From NCBI GenBank assembly GCA_945952425.1, contig CAMFIX010000144.1:1-7331 (forward strand): a stretch of 7,331 nucleotides of DNA, read 5' to 3'. The stretch comes from an uncultured Pseudorhodobacter sp. (GTDB lineage Bacteria > Pseudomonadota > Alphaproteobacteria > Rhodobacterales > Rhodobacteraceae). The notes under the pieces were generated by a model. The model searched no databases. It was not told the DNA's origin and saw only the letters and a program-made list of their open reading frames with translations. Shown here piece by piece: positions 1 through 6,670 of this stretch. The translations under genes were made by a program, and so were the position numbers. Within the stretch, counting starts at the first letter, position 1; each line of letters begins with the position of its first letter.

Positions 1-357
1 GGCGCCGCCTTCGACGCCTCGGCCGCGGCGCAAGGCATGACGCGCGAGGCCGCGGTGGGCAGCCGGACCGGCGGCTTGGGCGCCGCCCCCCGGGCCGATC
101 TGCGCGCCCCATTCGCCGAGGAGGCGCGGCTTTCGGTCGATCTCGACGCGCTGCGCCGGGCCGAGCCCTTCTGGCGCATGACCATGCCTTGGGCGATGGG
201 CGACTGGGCCACGCTGCAGGCGACCTGGGCCGATTACCGCCCCGCGGTGCCGACGACGCAGGATGGCGCGGTCACGGCGGGGGTGGGGTTCCTGGGCGGC
301 CATGGGCTGGGCGCGGGCCTTTCGCGCGGGCTCCGACGGCTTTTCCGCCGGGCCTGA
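1..357 (+). CDS. DUF2937 family protein, C-terminal part (5' end outside window)
   Basis: The reading frame is open from base 1 and ends at TGA 355-357, giving 118 residues. The true start lies upstream of the window; the internal Met at 37 is not taken as the start because the preceding residues (FDASAAAQG) already match the pattern I recall for DUF2937 proteins, 'FDASAAA.GLTREEA'. Other family-like stretches are 'LSVDLDALRRAEPFWR' and 'TWADYRPAVPTTQDGAVTAG'. DUF2937 proteins are small inner-membrane proteins of unknown function, common in Rhodobacterales, with a hydrophobic segment at each end. Only the C-terminal one is visible here: a Gly/Ala-rich stretch (about residues 92-107 of this fragment) followed by an Arg-rich tail (RGLRRLFRRA), consistent with a positive-inside cytoplasmic end. 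It lies 60 bp before lolC on the same strand and may share its transcript. The family call is from memory of the pattern, so it is moderately secure; function unknown. Confidence 0.68.
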   Translation, partial: GAAFDASAAAQGMTREAAVGSRTGGLGAAPRADLRAPFAEEARLSVDLDALRRAEPFWRMTMPWAMGDWATLQATWADYRPAVPTTQDGAVTAGVGFLGGHGLGAGLSRGLRRLFRRA

Positions 358-417
358 GCCGCCGCCTTGACCTCCTCCCGCTTTCTGACCATGGTCGCGG
401 CCTGACCCGGAGGCCCC

Positions 418-1695
418 ATGACCCGTCCTTTCGCCGCTTTCGAATTCCTCATCGCCTGGCGCTACTTGCGGGCAAGACGGGCCGAAGGCGGAGTGTCGGT
501 CATGACCTGGATCACGCTTTTGGGCATCACCCTGGCGGTTTTCGCGCTGGTCGCCACCTTGGCCGTGCGCGCGGGCTTTCGCGCGGAATTCGTCGATACG
601 ATCCTCGGCGCCAATGCCCATGTCACGGTCTATCCCTCGGGCCAGGTCGATGGAAATGGCAACATGGTCAAGGGCTTCACCGATTACGACGCGATGACGG
701 CGCGCATTCGTGCCGTGCCGGGGGTGACCTATGCGGCGCCGATGGTGCGGGGGCAGGTCATGGTCTCTGCCTTCGACCAGGTGGCGGCGGGGGATGTCTA
801 TGGCATGGCGCAGGCCGACCTTGCCGAGCTGCCGCGGATCGGCAAGGGCACGAAGGCGCAAGGTTCGCTGGACGATTTCGACAAGGGCATTGCGCTCGGG
901 TCCGAGCTTGCGCGCAGCCTCGGCGTGGCGGTGGGCGACAAGGTCAAGCTGATCTCGCCCAACGGGCCCAAGACCGCCTTCGGCCAGGCCCCGCGCGTCA
1001 AGGTCTATCCGGTGGTCTATATCTTCACCGCCGGGCGCTATGACATTGACAAGATTAGAGTTTACATGCCCTTCACCGAGGCGCAAAGCTTCTTCGACCG
1101 CGAAGGCATGGCCGATGAGATCGAGGTGATGACCGCCGATCCCGACCATGTCGAGGCGCTGAACGACCCGCTTCTGGCCGCGACCTCGCCCAATGGCAAT
1201 CTTTGGACCTGGAAGCAGAGCTCGGGCAATTTCCTGCGCGCGCTGACGGTGGAGGACAATGTGATGTTCGTCATCCTCTCGATCCTGGTGCTGATCGCCA
1301 CGCTGAACATCGTCTCGGGCCTGATCATGCTGGTCAAGAACAAGGGCCGCGACATCGGGATCTTGCGCACGATGGGGCTGACGGAGGGCTCTGTCCTGCG
1401 GGTGTTTTTCCTGTGCGGCGCCTTTACGGGGACGATCGGGACGGTTCTGGGCCTCGGCCTCGGCTGCCTTTTCGCGCTTTATATCGACCCGATCTTCAGC
1501 TTCATCAACTATTGGTCGGGCGGCGGCGTCTGGGACCCCTCGATCCGCGGCATCTACAACCTGCCGGCCAAGCTGCAGGCGCAGGATGTGGGCTCGGCCG
1601 CGGCCCTGGCCCTGGGACTGTCCTATGTCATCACGATTTTCCCGGCGCGGCGCGCGGCGCGGATGAACCCGGTGGAGGCGCTGCGCCATGAGTGA
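418..1695 (+). CDS. lolC: Lipoprotein-releasing ABC transporter permease (LolC/LolE family)
   Basis: This 425-residue inner-membrane protein is the permease of the Lol system, which extracts outer-membrane-destined lipoproteins from the inner membrane and hands them to LolA. It has the family's four-helix plan: TM1 at about 29-51, a large periplasmic domain at 52-278, then TM2 (about 281-306), TM3 (329-356) and TM4 (391-410). The cytoplasmic FtsX-like motif VKNKGRDIGILRTMG (306-320) sits at the coupling-helix position that contacts LolD, and the C-terminus MNPVEALRHE is typical. Around 181-195 (PNGPKTAFGQAPRVK) the periplasmic domain has a stretch where E. coli LolC carries its LolA-binding hook. 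Length matches the usual 400-430. The ATG at 418 follows GGAGG at 409-413. Only one permease gene is seen, followed directly by lolD, which suggests a homodimeric LolF-type transporter rather than LolC+LolE. Family call is firm; the C-versus-F naming is inference. Confidence 0.93.
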   Translation: MTRPFAAFEFLIAWRYLRARRAEGGVSVMTWITLLGITLAVFALVATLAVRAGFRAEFVDTILGANAHVTVYPSGQVDGNGNMVKGFTDYDAMTARIRAVPGVTYAAPMVRGQVMVSAFDQVAAGDVYGMAQADLAELPRIGKGTKAQGSLDDFDKGIALGSELARSLGVAVGDKVKLISPNGPKTAFGQAPRVKVYPVVYIFTAGRYDIDKIRVYMPFTEAQSFFDREGMADEIEVMTADPDHVEALNDPLLAATSPNGNLWTWKQSSGNFLRALTVEDNVMFVILSILVLIATLNIVSGLIMLVKNKGRDIGILRTMGLTEGSVLRVFFLCGAFTGTIGTVLGLGLGCLFALYIDPIFSFINYWSGGGVWDPSIRGIYNLPAKLQAQDVGSAAALALGLSYVITIFPARRAARMNPVEALRHE

Positions 1696-2371
1696 GACGC
1701 TGCGGCTGGAGGGGATCGAGAAGGGTTACAATCGGGGAAAACCCGGCGAAGTCATGGTGTTGCGCGGCGCCTCCCTGCGGCTGGAGGCGGGGGAGGTCGT
1801 GGCCCTGGTCGCCCCTTCCGGCGCGGGCAAGTCGACGCTTTTGCATATCGCGGGGCTGCTGGACACGCCCGATGCGGGCTCGGTCCGCTATGGCGGGCGG
1901 GCGATGGCGGGCCTGTCGGATCGCGACCGGACGGCGGCGCGGCGCGGCGAAGTGGGCTTCGTCTACCAGTTCCACCACCTGTTGCCCGAGTTTACCGCGC
2001 TGGAAAACGTCGTCCTGCCGCAGCTCGCCCATGGCGTGCCGCGCGCCGCGGCCGAGGCGCGGGGGCGCGACCTCCTGGGGCGCGTCGGCGTCCTGCCGCG
2101 GGCGGACCATCGGCCGGCGGCGCTGTCGGGGGGCGAGCAGCAGCGCGTCGCCTTCTGCCGCGCCCTGGCCAATGGGCCGCGGCTGTTGCTGGCCGACGAG
2201 CCGACCGGCAACCTCGACCCCGAGAACTCTGCCCATGTCTTCGAGGTGCTGATGGAGATCGTGCGCGAAACCGGCCTCGCGGCGCTGATCGCGACGCATA
2301 ACATGGAGCTCGCCGCGCGGATGGACCGGGTGGTGCGGCTGGAGGGCGGACGGGTGGCGGGCGGGAACTGA
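1688..2371 (+). CDS. lolD: Lipoprotein-releasing system ATP-binding protein LolD
   Basis: A 227-residue ABC ATPase, the usual LolD length, that powers lipoprotein extraction by the adjacent permease from the cytoplasmic face of the inner membrane. All nucleotide-binding motifs are visible: Walker A APSGAGKST (42-50, Lys48), Q-loop FVYQFHHLLPEF (91-102, Gln94), signature LSGGEQQ (146-152), Walker B LLLADEP (166-172, Glu171 as catalytic base), D-loop GNLD (174-177) and H-loop His204 in IATHN. YQFHHLLPEF around the Q-loop is characteristic of LolD as opposed to MacB or FtsE. The first Gly of Walker A is Ala, which is tolerated in this family. The start ATG overlaps the end of the permease gene by 8 nt and has GGAGG at 1674-1678, nine bases upstream, so the pair is probably translationally coupled. 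The gene ends 71 bp from a convergent gene. Confidence 0.95.
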   Translation: MSETLRLEGIEKGYNRGKPGEVMVLRGASLRLEAGEVVALVAPSGAGKSTLLHIAGLLDTPDAGSVRYGGRAMAGLSDRDRTAARRGEVGFVYQFHHLLPEFTALENVVLPQLAHGVPRAAAEARGRDLLGRVGVLPRADHRPAALSGGEQQRVAFCRALANGPRLLLADEPTGNLDPENSAHVFEVLMEIVRETGLAALIATHNMELAARMDRVVRLEGGRVAGGN

Positions 2372-2381
2372 CGCGGTGGTG

Positions 2382-2391
2382 ATTCCGGAAT
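2382..2391. repeat. Perfect 10-bp palindrome in the convergent gap
   Basis: ATTCCGGAAT is a perfect palindrome in the 71-bp gap between lolD (+) and the CheW gene (-). It has no loop and no adjacent T-tract on either strand, so it does not look like an intrinsic terminator. It could be a protein-binding site or chance. No other structure was recognised in 2372-2442. Confidence 0.25.
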
Positions 2392-2442
2392 AGCCTTGGC
2401 CCGGCGGCAGGTCGCGGGAAACTACCCTGTTGTTTCAGCATC

Positions 2443-3858
2443 TTACCCGGTATAGGCGGCCAGTTCCGGCAGATCGACCACGCTGAAGAGCCGTTTCCGC
2501 GCGCCCTCGATCCGTTCGACCATGCCCTCGGGCCGTCCATCTGGATGTTCGACGAAACCCACCCGCTCGATCGCCAGCATCTCTTCGACGGCCAGCCCGA
2601 TCTTTTCGCCCGCAACCTCGACAACGATCACCGCCGAGAGCGGGCCATAGTCAAGGTGCCCGCCGACCAGCAGGTCGGAGAGCGAGAAAATCGGCAAAAG
2701 GCCGCCGCGATGGGCGATGGTGCAAAGATGTCGGCTCTGGCTTTGCGCGTCGATGACGCGGGGCGGAAGGCTCACGATTTCCTGCACTTGCTCGATGGGC
2801 AGGGCGAAATCGCCACCGGCGCGGAAGAGCAGCGCCGTCGCGCGGCGGCCCCGCAGGCGGTTGGCGCCAAGCGCGGCCCCGCTGCGCCGGGCCAGCGCCG
2901 CGAAGTTCCGCAGGTCCGCGTCGCCCGCGATCTTGTCGGGGTCCAGCACATGATACCAATGCGTCGGGCTGACCGGAACCGCGCCGAGGAAAAGGTCGCT
3001 GCGCCGCGCCAGCACGCGGGGCATTGGTGAAATCAGGCTGCGCTTGATCTGGATGATGTCGCGCACGCGGTCGGCGCGCAGGGCGAGGCGATGCTCGTCC
3101 TCGAACTTCAGGACGATGGCGCCGGCGCTGCGCGGCCGCGTGCCGTCATGGGGCATCCCGGCCATGGCCAGCGGGTTGATCAGCGGGATTTCCAGGTCGA
3201 GCCTGCGGATCGTGCCTTCGCAGGGGCCCGAGACCAATGTCGGGCCGCCGACCTCGGTATCGGGGACGGTGCCATCCACGCGCCCAACGGCGATGACGAA
3301 ATCGCGGCCGCCCAATTCGAAAAGCAGGTATTGTTCGGAAATGTCGCTGGCTTTGGCCGCGGCGCGGCTGTCGCGCGTTGCGGGAATACCAAGCGCGATC
3401 AAGGCGTTGGGGTCCAGCATGGCGACGGCCTCATCGCCGAGGAGCCCAAGCCGGGGGAAGATGCTTTCGCTGGTGCCGCGCGCCGAGGCCGCGATTTCCT
3501 GGTAGCGGATCTGCTGCTCCAGCACGATGCGGCGAGTGGCCCGGGCCCGGAAGGCGATGAGCCCGCCCGCAACGCGCAGCACGACGAGGATGCCGCAACC
3601 ATCCTCCGCCGGCCAGCCGAGCAGCGCGGAGAAATCGACGACGGGCACGGCGAGGCCGCGCAGGGCGAGGCATCCGACCACGCCCGGGCCGGAAGAGGCC
3701 AGCGGTTGCAGGGCAGGGGGCGCGGGGATGACCTCGCGCAGATGGGTCACCGCCACGCCGATCACCTTGGTCCCGCAGTCGATCAGCGCGATGGACGAGG
3801 TCGGCGTCGGCCCGCTGCGGACGGCTGCGACCTCGGTCAGCGGGAGGCCCGTGTCCAT
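2443..3858 (-). CDS. Chemotaxis adaptor-type protein with three tandem CheW domains
   Basis: A 471-residue protein, about three times the usual 150-170 of CheW, with no signal peptide or membrane segment. I read three successive CheW-like folds. Domain 1 (about 21-160) has REVIPAPP (41-48) and the hallmark LRGLAVPVVD (66-75), matching the 'LRG..+PV+D' signature. Domain 2 (about 175-312) opens with QYLLFELGGRDFVIAVGRV, but its LRG site is replaced by IRRLDLEIPLIN (217-228). Domain 3 (about 339-467) has ALPIEQVQEIVSLPP and HRGGLLPIFSLSDLL (383-397), a partial LRG motif, and ends with RLFSVVDLPEL. CheW couples chemoreceptors to the kinase CheA in the cytoplasm. Its ATG shares one base with the stop of the PAS receptor gene (TGATG), with a weak AAGGTGG upstream, so the two are almost certainly co-translated partners. 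Stop is TAA. Which domains still bind receptor or kinase is inference from the motifs; a scaffold role is possible. Confidence 0.87.
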   Translation of the reverse strand: MDTGLPLTEVAAVRSGPTPTSSIALIDCGTKVIGVAVTHLREVIPAPPALQPLASSGPGVVGCLALRGLAVPVVDFSALLGWPAEDGCGILVVLRVAGGLIAFRARATRRIVLEQQIRYQEIAASARGTSESIFPRLGLLGDEAVAMLDPNALIALGIPATRDSRAAAKASDISEQYLLFELGGRDFVIAVGRVDGTVPDTEVGGPTLVSGPCEGTIRRLDLEIPLINPLAMAGMPHDGTRPRSAGAIVLKFEDEHRLALRADRVRDIIQIKRSLISPMPRVLARRSDLFLGAVPVSPTHWYHVLDPDKIAGDADLRNFAALARRSGAALGANRLRGRRATALLFRAGGDFALPIEQVQEIVSLPPRVIDAQSQSRHLCTIAHRGGLLPIFSLSDLLVGGHLDYGPLSAVIVVEVAGEKIGLAVEEMLAIERVGFVEHPDGRPEGMVERIEGARKRLFSVVDLPELAAYTG

Positions 3859-6608
3859 CAGGCCACCTTGGTGACCGCGGCGAGGGTCGAAATCTGGCCG
3901 ACCACGTCGCGGCTGACCGTCTCCTGCTCTTGGGCCGAGTTGGAAATCTCGTCGATGGAGCGCGCGGTTTCCTCCACCGAGGCGACGATGCGCCCGAAGG
4001 CCTGTCGCGCCGCATCCGACTTTTCGGTGCCGAGGTTCACCCGCGTCGTGCTTTCGCCGATCATCCGCGCGATCTGCATCGCGGCCGCGGAGGATTTTTC
4101 GGCCAGTTTGCGCACCTCGTCGGCCACGACCGAAAAGCCCACGCCATATTCCCCCGCCCGCGCGGCCTCGATCGCGGCGTTGAAGGCCAAGAGGTTGGTT
4201 TGATTGGCAATATCCGAGACGACCTTCACCATGTCAGAAATCTCGGACGACGACTTCGCAATCAGTTCGATGGCGGAAATCGCGTTGTTCAGCGCCTCGA
4301 ACCCGGTGGAGGCATTCGACTTCGTCTCGCTCGACAACCGCTTGGCCAGGGTGGTCGATCCGTTGATATGGCCGATGGAGCCGGTCAGCTTGTCGACCGA
4401 GCCCTGCATCACGGCAGCCTTTTCGCGGATCATCTGCTCCAGCTGGACCTGATCGGTGATGTCATGGGCATATTCGATGACGCCGATGGGGCGGTTGTGA
4501 TGATCCAAAAGCGGGGAATAGGTCGCCAGAATCCAAAGCTCGCGCCCATATTTGCCGAGACGATGGAAGCGGCCATGGCGCGATTCGCCCTTGGACAGGT
4601 CGATCCAGAAATCGCGGTAATCGAGGCTGCGGACATGTTCGGGCGTGCAGAACATCGCGTGATGCTGCCCCTTGATCTCGCGCAGCGAAAAGCCGGTGAC
4701 GCGCAGGAAATTCTCGTTCGCGGTGACGATATTGCCCTCGAGGTCGAATTCGATCACCGCCTGACTGCGGTCGATGGCCTGGAATTTCGAGGCAAATTCC
4801 GAATCGCGCTGGCGCTGTTCGGTGATGTCGGTGGCGAATTTCACCACTTTGACCGGCTTGCCATCCATATCGAAGACCGGGTTGTAAGAAGCGCGGATGA
4901 ACCTTTCGCGGCCCTGGGCGTCGATGCGCAGATAGATGCCCTGGTCGTATTCTCCCGCGGCCAGCTTGGCCCAGAAGGCGCGGTAGGCCTCTGATTCGGC
5001 CTCTTGCCGCGGCACGAACATCTTGTGGTGCTGGCCGATGATCTTTTCGGCCGGATAGCCGCAGAAATCGAGGAAGTTCTGATTCGCGGCCAGGATGCGA
5101 CCGCCGAGGTCGAATTCGATCACCGCCTGGCTGCGGTCGATGGCGCGCAGCTTGCTTTCATGCTCCAGATTTTCGCGGCGGTGCGCGGTGATGTCGTCGC
5201 CCACCTCCAGCACATAGGACAATTGCCCGGACAGATCGGTGATCGGCACGATGGTGCTTTGCCAGAAGAAATCCTCGCTCGGCGTCCTGAAGCGGCGCAC
5301 GAGGCCCGTCATGCCGGCGCGCTTCGAGATGTTCCACTCTTCGATGCACTCCGGTTCGGGCCGCCCGCTTCGGCTCCAGAACCGGCAGGCGGGGTGGCCG
5401 ACGATCTCGGACAGGGGGCGGTTCATCAGGGTCGCAAGCGAGGGCGAGGCAGAGCGGACCATGCCGTCGGGTTCGTATTCGATGACGATCCGCCCCTTGG
5501 AAAGCGCCTCCCACCGGGTTTCGCGGTCCGCCGCCGTGCGACGCTCTTCCGTCACGTCCATCGCGACCTTGACGACGCGGCTGAGCGCCCCGTCCAGCCC
5601 CATCACGGGCGAATAAGAGGCGCGCAGCCAGACCGGCGTGCCATCGGAGCGCAACCTCTTGTATTCGCCGCTGTCGAACTCGCCATGGCCGAGCTTCTTC
5701 CAGAAGGCCTTGTAGGCGGGGCTGCGGGCATAGTCGGGCTCGCACAGGATGCGGTGATGCTGGCCCACCACATCGGCGGCGTCATAGCCCATCAGGTCGA
5801 GAAAATTCTGATTGGCCGAGAGGATCTTGCCCTCGAGATCGAATTCGATCAGCGCCATGGCCTTGCCAAAAGCCTCGAGCCGGCCAGCATTTTCGGTCGC
5901 GGCCTCCTTCACGGCGGTCACATCCATGGCGAATTTCACCACGCGGATGACCTGGCCCGACTCGTCGAAGATCGGGTTGTAGTTGGCGCGAATCCAGACC
6001 GGGCGGTTACCCTTGGTCAGCCGCTCGAACTCGCCATCCATCACCTCGCCCGCGGCCAGTCGGGCCCAGAATTCAGCATAGGCGGGCGAGTTGACCAGCG
6101 CATCGCGACAGAAGATCGCATGCGGTCGCCCTTCGATTTCTTCGATCTGATAGCCCATCAGCGACAGGAAATTCTGGTTCGCGCGCAAGATCTTGCCGTC
6201 CGGCGTGAATTCGATCGCGGCCTGGGTGCGGTTGATCGCGTCGAGCCAGCCCTGCAGTTCGGCATCGAGCTTGGCCTTTTGGCCTACGATCAGAACAACC
6301 TCGTCCCCGGCGGGGATCGCATGGCCCTGGATCGTGGAAAAGCCTTTCTCATCCGCGGCATGCACGATGAAAGGCCGGGCGTTGCCGCGCGCCGCGTCGG
6401 CAATTGCCTCCTCCATCTGCGCGGCTTCGCGGAACAGGTCGATGGCGCGGCGCCCCTCGGCCCCGCTGGGAAGGTCAAGCACCTCGCGCGCCCGGCCATT
6501 GGCGGCCGTGATGACCCCATCCGCCGTGCGACAGCGCAGGATCAGGTGGGTTGCGGTCAAGGTGGCGAGCAGCCCCGCCAGTTCGGTTTGTTGGAAGGAA
6601 AAGGTCAT
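3858..6608 (-). CDS. Soluble methyl-accepting chemotaxis protein with six PAS-like domains
   Basis: From the ATG at 6608 this is 916 residues with no transmembrane segment, signal peptide or HAMP domain, so it is a cytoplasmic receptor of the BdlA/Aer-like PAS-MCP kind. Domains in order: divergent PAS0 (18-111); PAS1 (122-232); PAS2 (244-353); PAS3 (366-475, divergent); PAS4 (486-597); PAS5 (608-719); MCP signalling hairpin (721-916). PAS1, 2, 4 and 5 share 'IEF..(D)G.I..AN.NFL', G(Q/R)(H/P)H and 'Y..FW..L..GE'. The hairpin tip NQTNLLAFNAAIEAARAGE (802-820), followed by GFSVVADEVRKLAEKS, is the CheA/CheW-binding and trimer-contact site and is well kept. No CheR/CheB docking pentapeptide is seen at the C-terminus. 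The gene overlaps the triple-CheW gene by one base. A TTG in frame at 6650 would add 14 residues, but it has no Shine-Dalgarno; the ATG has a weak GGAA ten bases upstream. No promoter was recognised in 6609-6670. Ligands and output are unknown. Confidence 0.92.
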   Translation of the reverse strand: MTFSFQQTELAGLLATLTATHLILRCRTADGVITAANGRAREVLDLPSGAEGRRAIDLFREAAQMEEAIADAARGNARPFIVHAADEKGFSTIQGHAIPAGDEVVLIVGQKAKLDAELQGWLDAINRTQAAIEFTPDGKILRANQNFLSLMGYQIEEIEGRPHAIFCRDALVNSPAYAEFWARLAAGEVMDGEFERLTKGNRPVWIRANYNPIFDESGQVIRVVKFAMDVTAVKEAATENAGRLEAFGKAMALIEFDLEGKILSANQNFLDLMGYDAADVVGQHHRILCEPDYARSPAYKAFWKKLGHGEFDSGEYKRLRSDGTPVWLRASYSPVMGLDGALSRVVKVAMDVTEERRTAADRETRWEALSKGRIVIEYEPDGMVRSASPSLATLMNRPLSEIVGHPACRFWSRSGRPEPECIEEWNISKRAGMTGLVRRFRTPSEDFFWQSTIVPITDLSGQLSYVLEVGDDITAHRRENLEHESKLRAIDRSQAVIEFDLGGRILAANQNFLDFCGYPAEKIIGQHHKMFVPRQEAESEAYRAFWAKLAAGEYDQGIYLRIDAQGRERFIRASYNPVFDMDGKPVKVVKFATDITEQRQRDSEFASKFQAIDRSQAVIEFDLEGNIVTANENFLRVTGFSLREIKGQHHAMFCTPEHVRSLDYRDFWIDLSKGESRHGRFHRLGKYGRELWILATYSPLLDHHNRPIGVIEYAHDITDQVQLEQMIREKAAVMQGSVDKLTGSIGHINGSTTLAKRLSSETKSNASTGFEALNNAISAIELIAKSSSEISDMVKVVSDIANQTNLLAFNAAIEAARAGEYGVGFSVVADEVRKLAEKSSAAAMQIARMIGESTTRVNLGTEKSDAARQAFGRIVASVEETARSIDEISNSAQEQETVSRDVVGQISTLAAVTKVA
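4739..4778. repeat. 40-bp direct repeat, copy in PAS5
   Basis: This 40-bp stretch is identical in 39 of 40 positions to 5105-5144; the single difference is A4764 versus G5130. It encodes the shared residues AIDRSQAVIEFDL at the start of PAS5. The copies lie 366 bp (122 codons) apart, exactly one PAS unit. Identity at third codon positions points to recent duplication or gene conversion in this segment. Confidence 0.9.
5105..5144. repeat. 40-bp direct repeat, copy in PAS4
   Basis: Partner of 4739-4778, with 39 of 40 bases identical. It encodes AIDRSQAVIEFDL at the start of PAS4, exactly one PAS unit upstream in the reading direction. Sequence outside this core diverges quickly, so homogenisation is local. 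Confidence 0.9.
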
Positions 6609-6670
6609 GGTTTCGCGATTCCGGATGAACTTCCGATACGCTAGGACCAAAGGATTAACGGCTTGCTACC

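Larger units (their letters stand above)
4452..6245 (-). repeat. Array of five PAS repeats (PAS1-PAS5) in the receptor gene
   Basis: Five PAS units follow each other with nearly constant register. The Ile that opens the 'IEF/IEY' strand falls at residues 132, 254, 376, 497 and 619 (counting from the ATG at 6608), giving spacings of 122, 122, 121 and 122 residues. PAS4 and PAS5 align without gaps over 108 residues with about 52 identities by my hand count. PAS3 keeps the register but lacks GQHH and the 'FW..L..GE' segment. The regular length suggests growth by whole-unit tandem duplication with a fixed linker helix. PAS0, upstream, is more diverged and set at a shorter distance (about 107). 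Confidence 0.8.

Noticed and set aside
399..415. Inverted repeat GGCCT/AGGCC around the lolC Shine-Dalgarno
   Set aside because: Five base pairs with a 7-base loop in GC-rich DNA is expected by chance; not enough to call translational control.
189..1043. 284-residue + strand frame spanning the DUF2937 and lolC genes
   Set aside because: It is out of frame with two supported genes, and rich in Arg/Gly/His as expected of a shadow frame.
1631..2299. 222-residue - strand frame opposite lolD
   Set aside because: lolD has every ABC motif intact on the + strand; the antisense product has no recognisable features.
2372..2442. Possible shared terminator between lolD and the convergent CheW gene
   Set aside because: The only clear symmetry is the loopless ATTCCGGAAT; no stem-loop followed by a T-run was found on either strand.
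3091..4994. Long + strand open frames (3091-4203 and 3930-4994) opposite the CheW and MCP genes
   Set aside because: They overlap each other and well-supported domains on the other strand, and show no recognisable family or good ribosome-binding site.
5004..6644. 546-residue open frame on the + strand opposite the receptor gene
   Set aside because: It lies antisense to a gene with clear PAS repeats. Its translation is low-complexity mirror sequence with repeated 'EFDHRLAAVDG'-like strings reflecting the PAS repeats, a usual effect of GC-rich codon bias.
6609..6650. TTG at 6650 as the start of the receptor
   Set aside because: The added residues (MVLAYRKFIRNRET) resemble no domain and the TTG has no ribosome-binding site; ATG 6608 is the simpler choice, though not proven.
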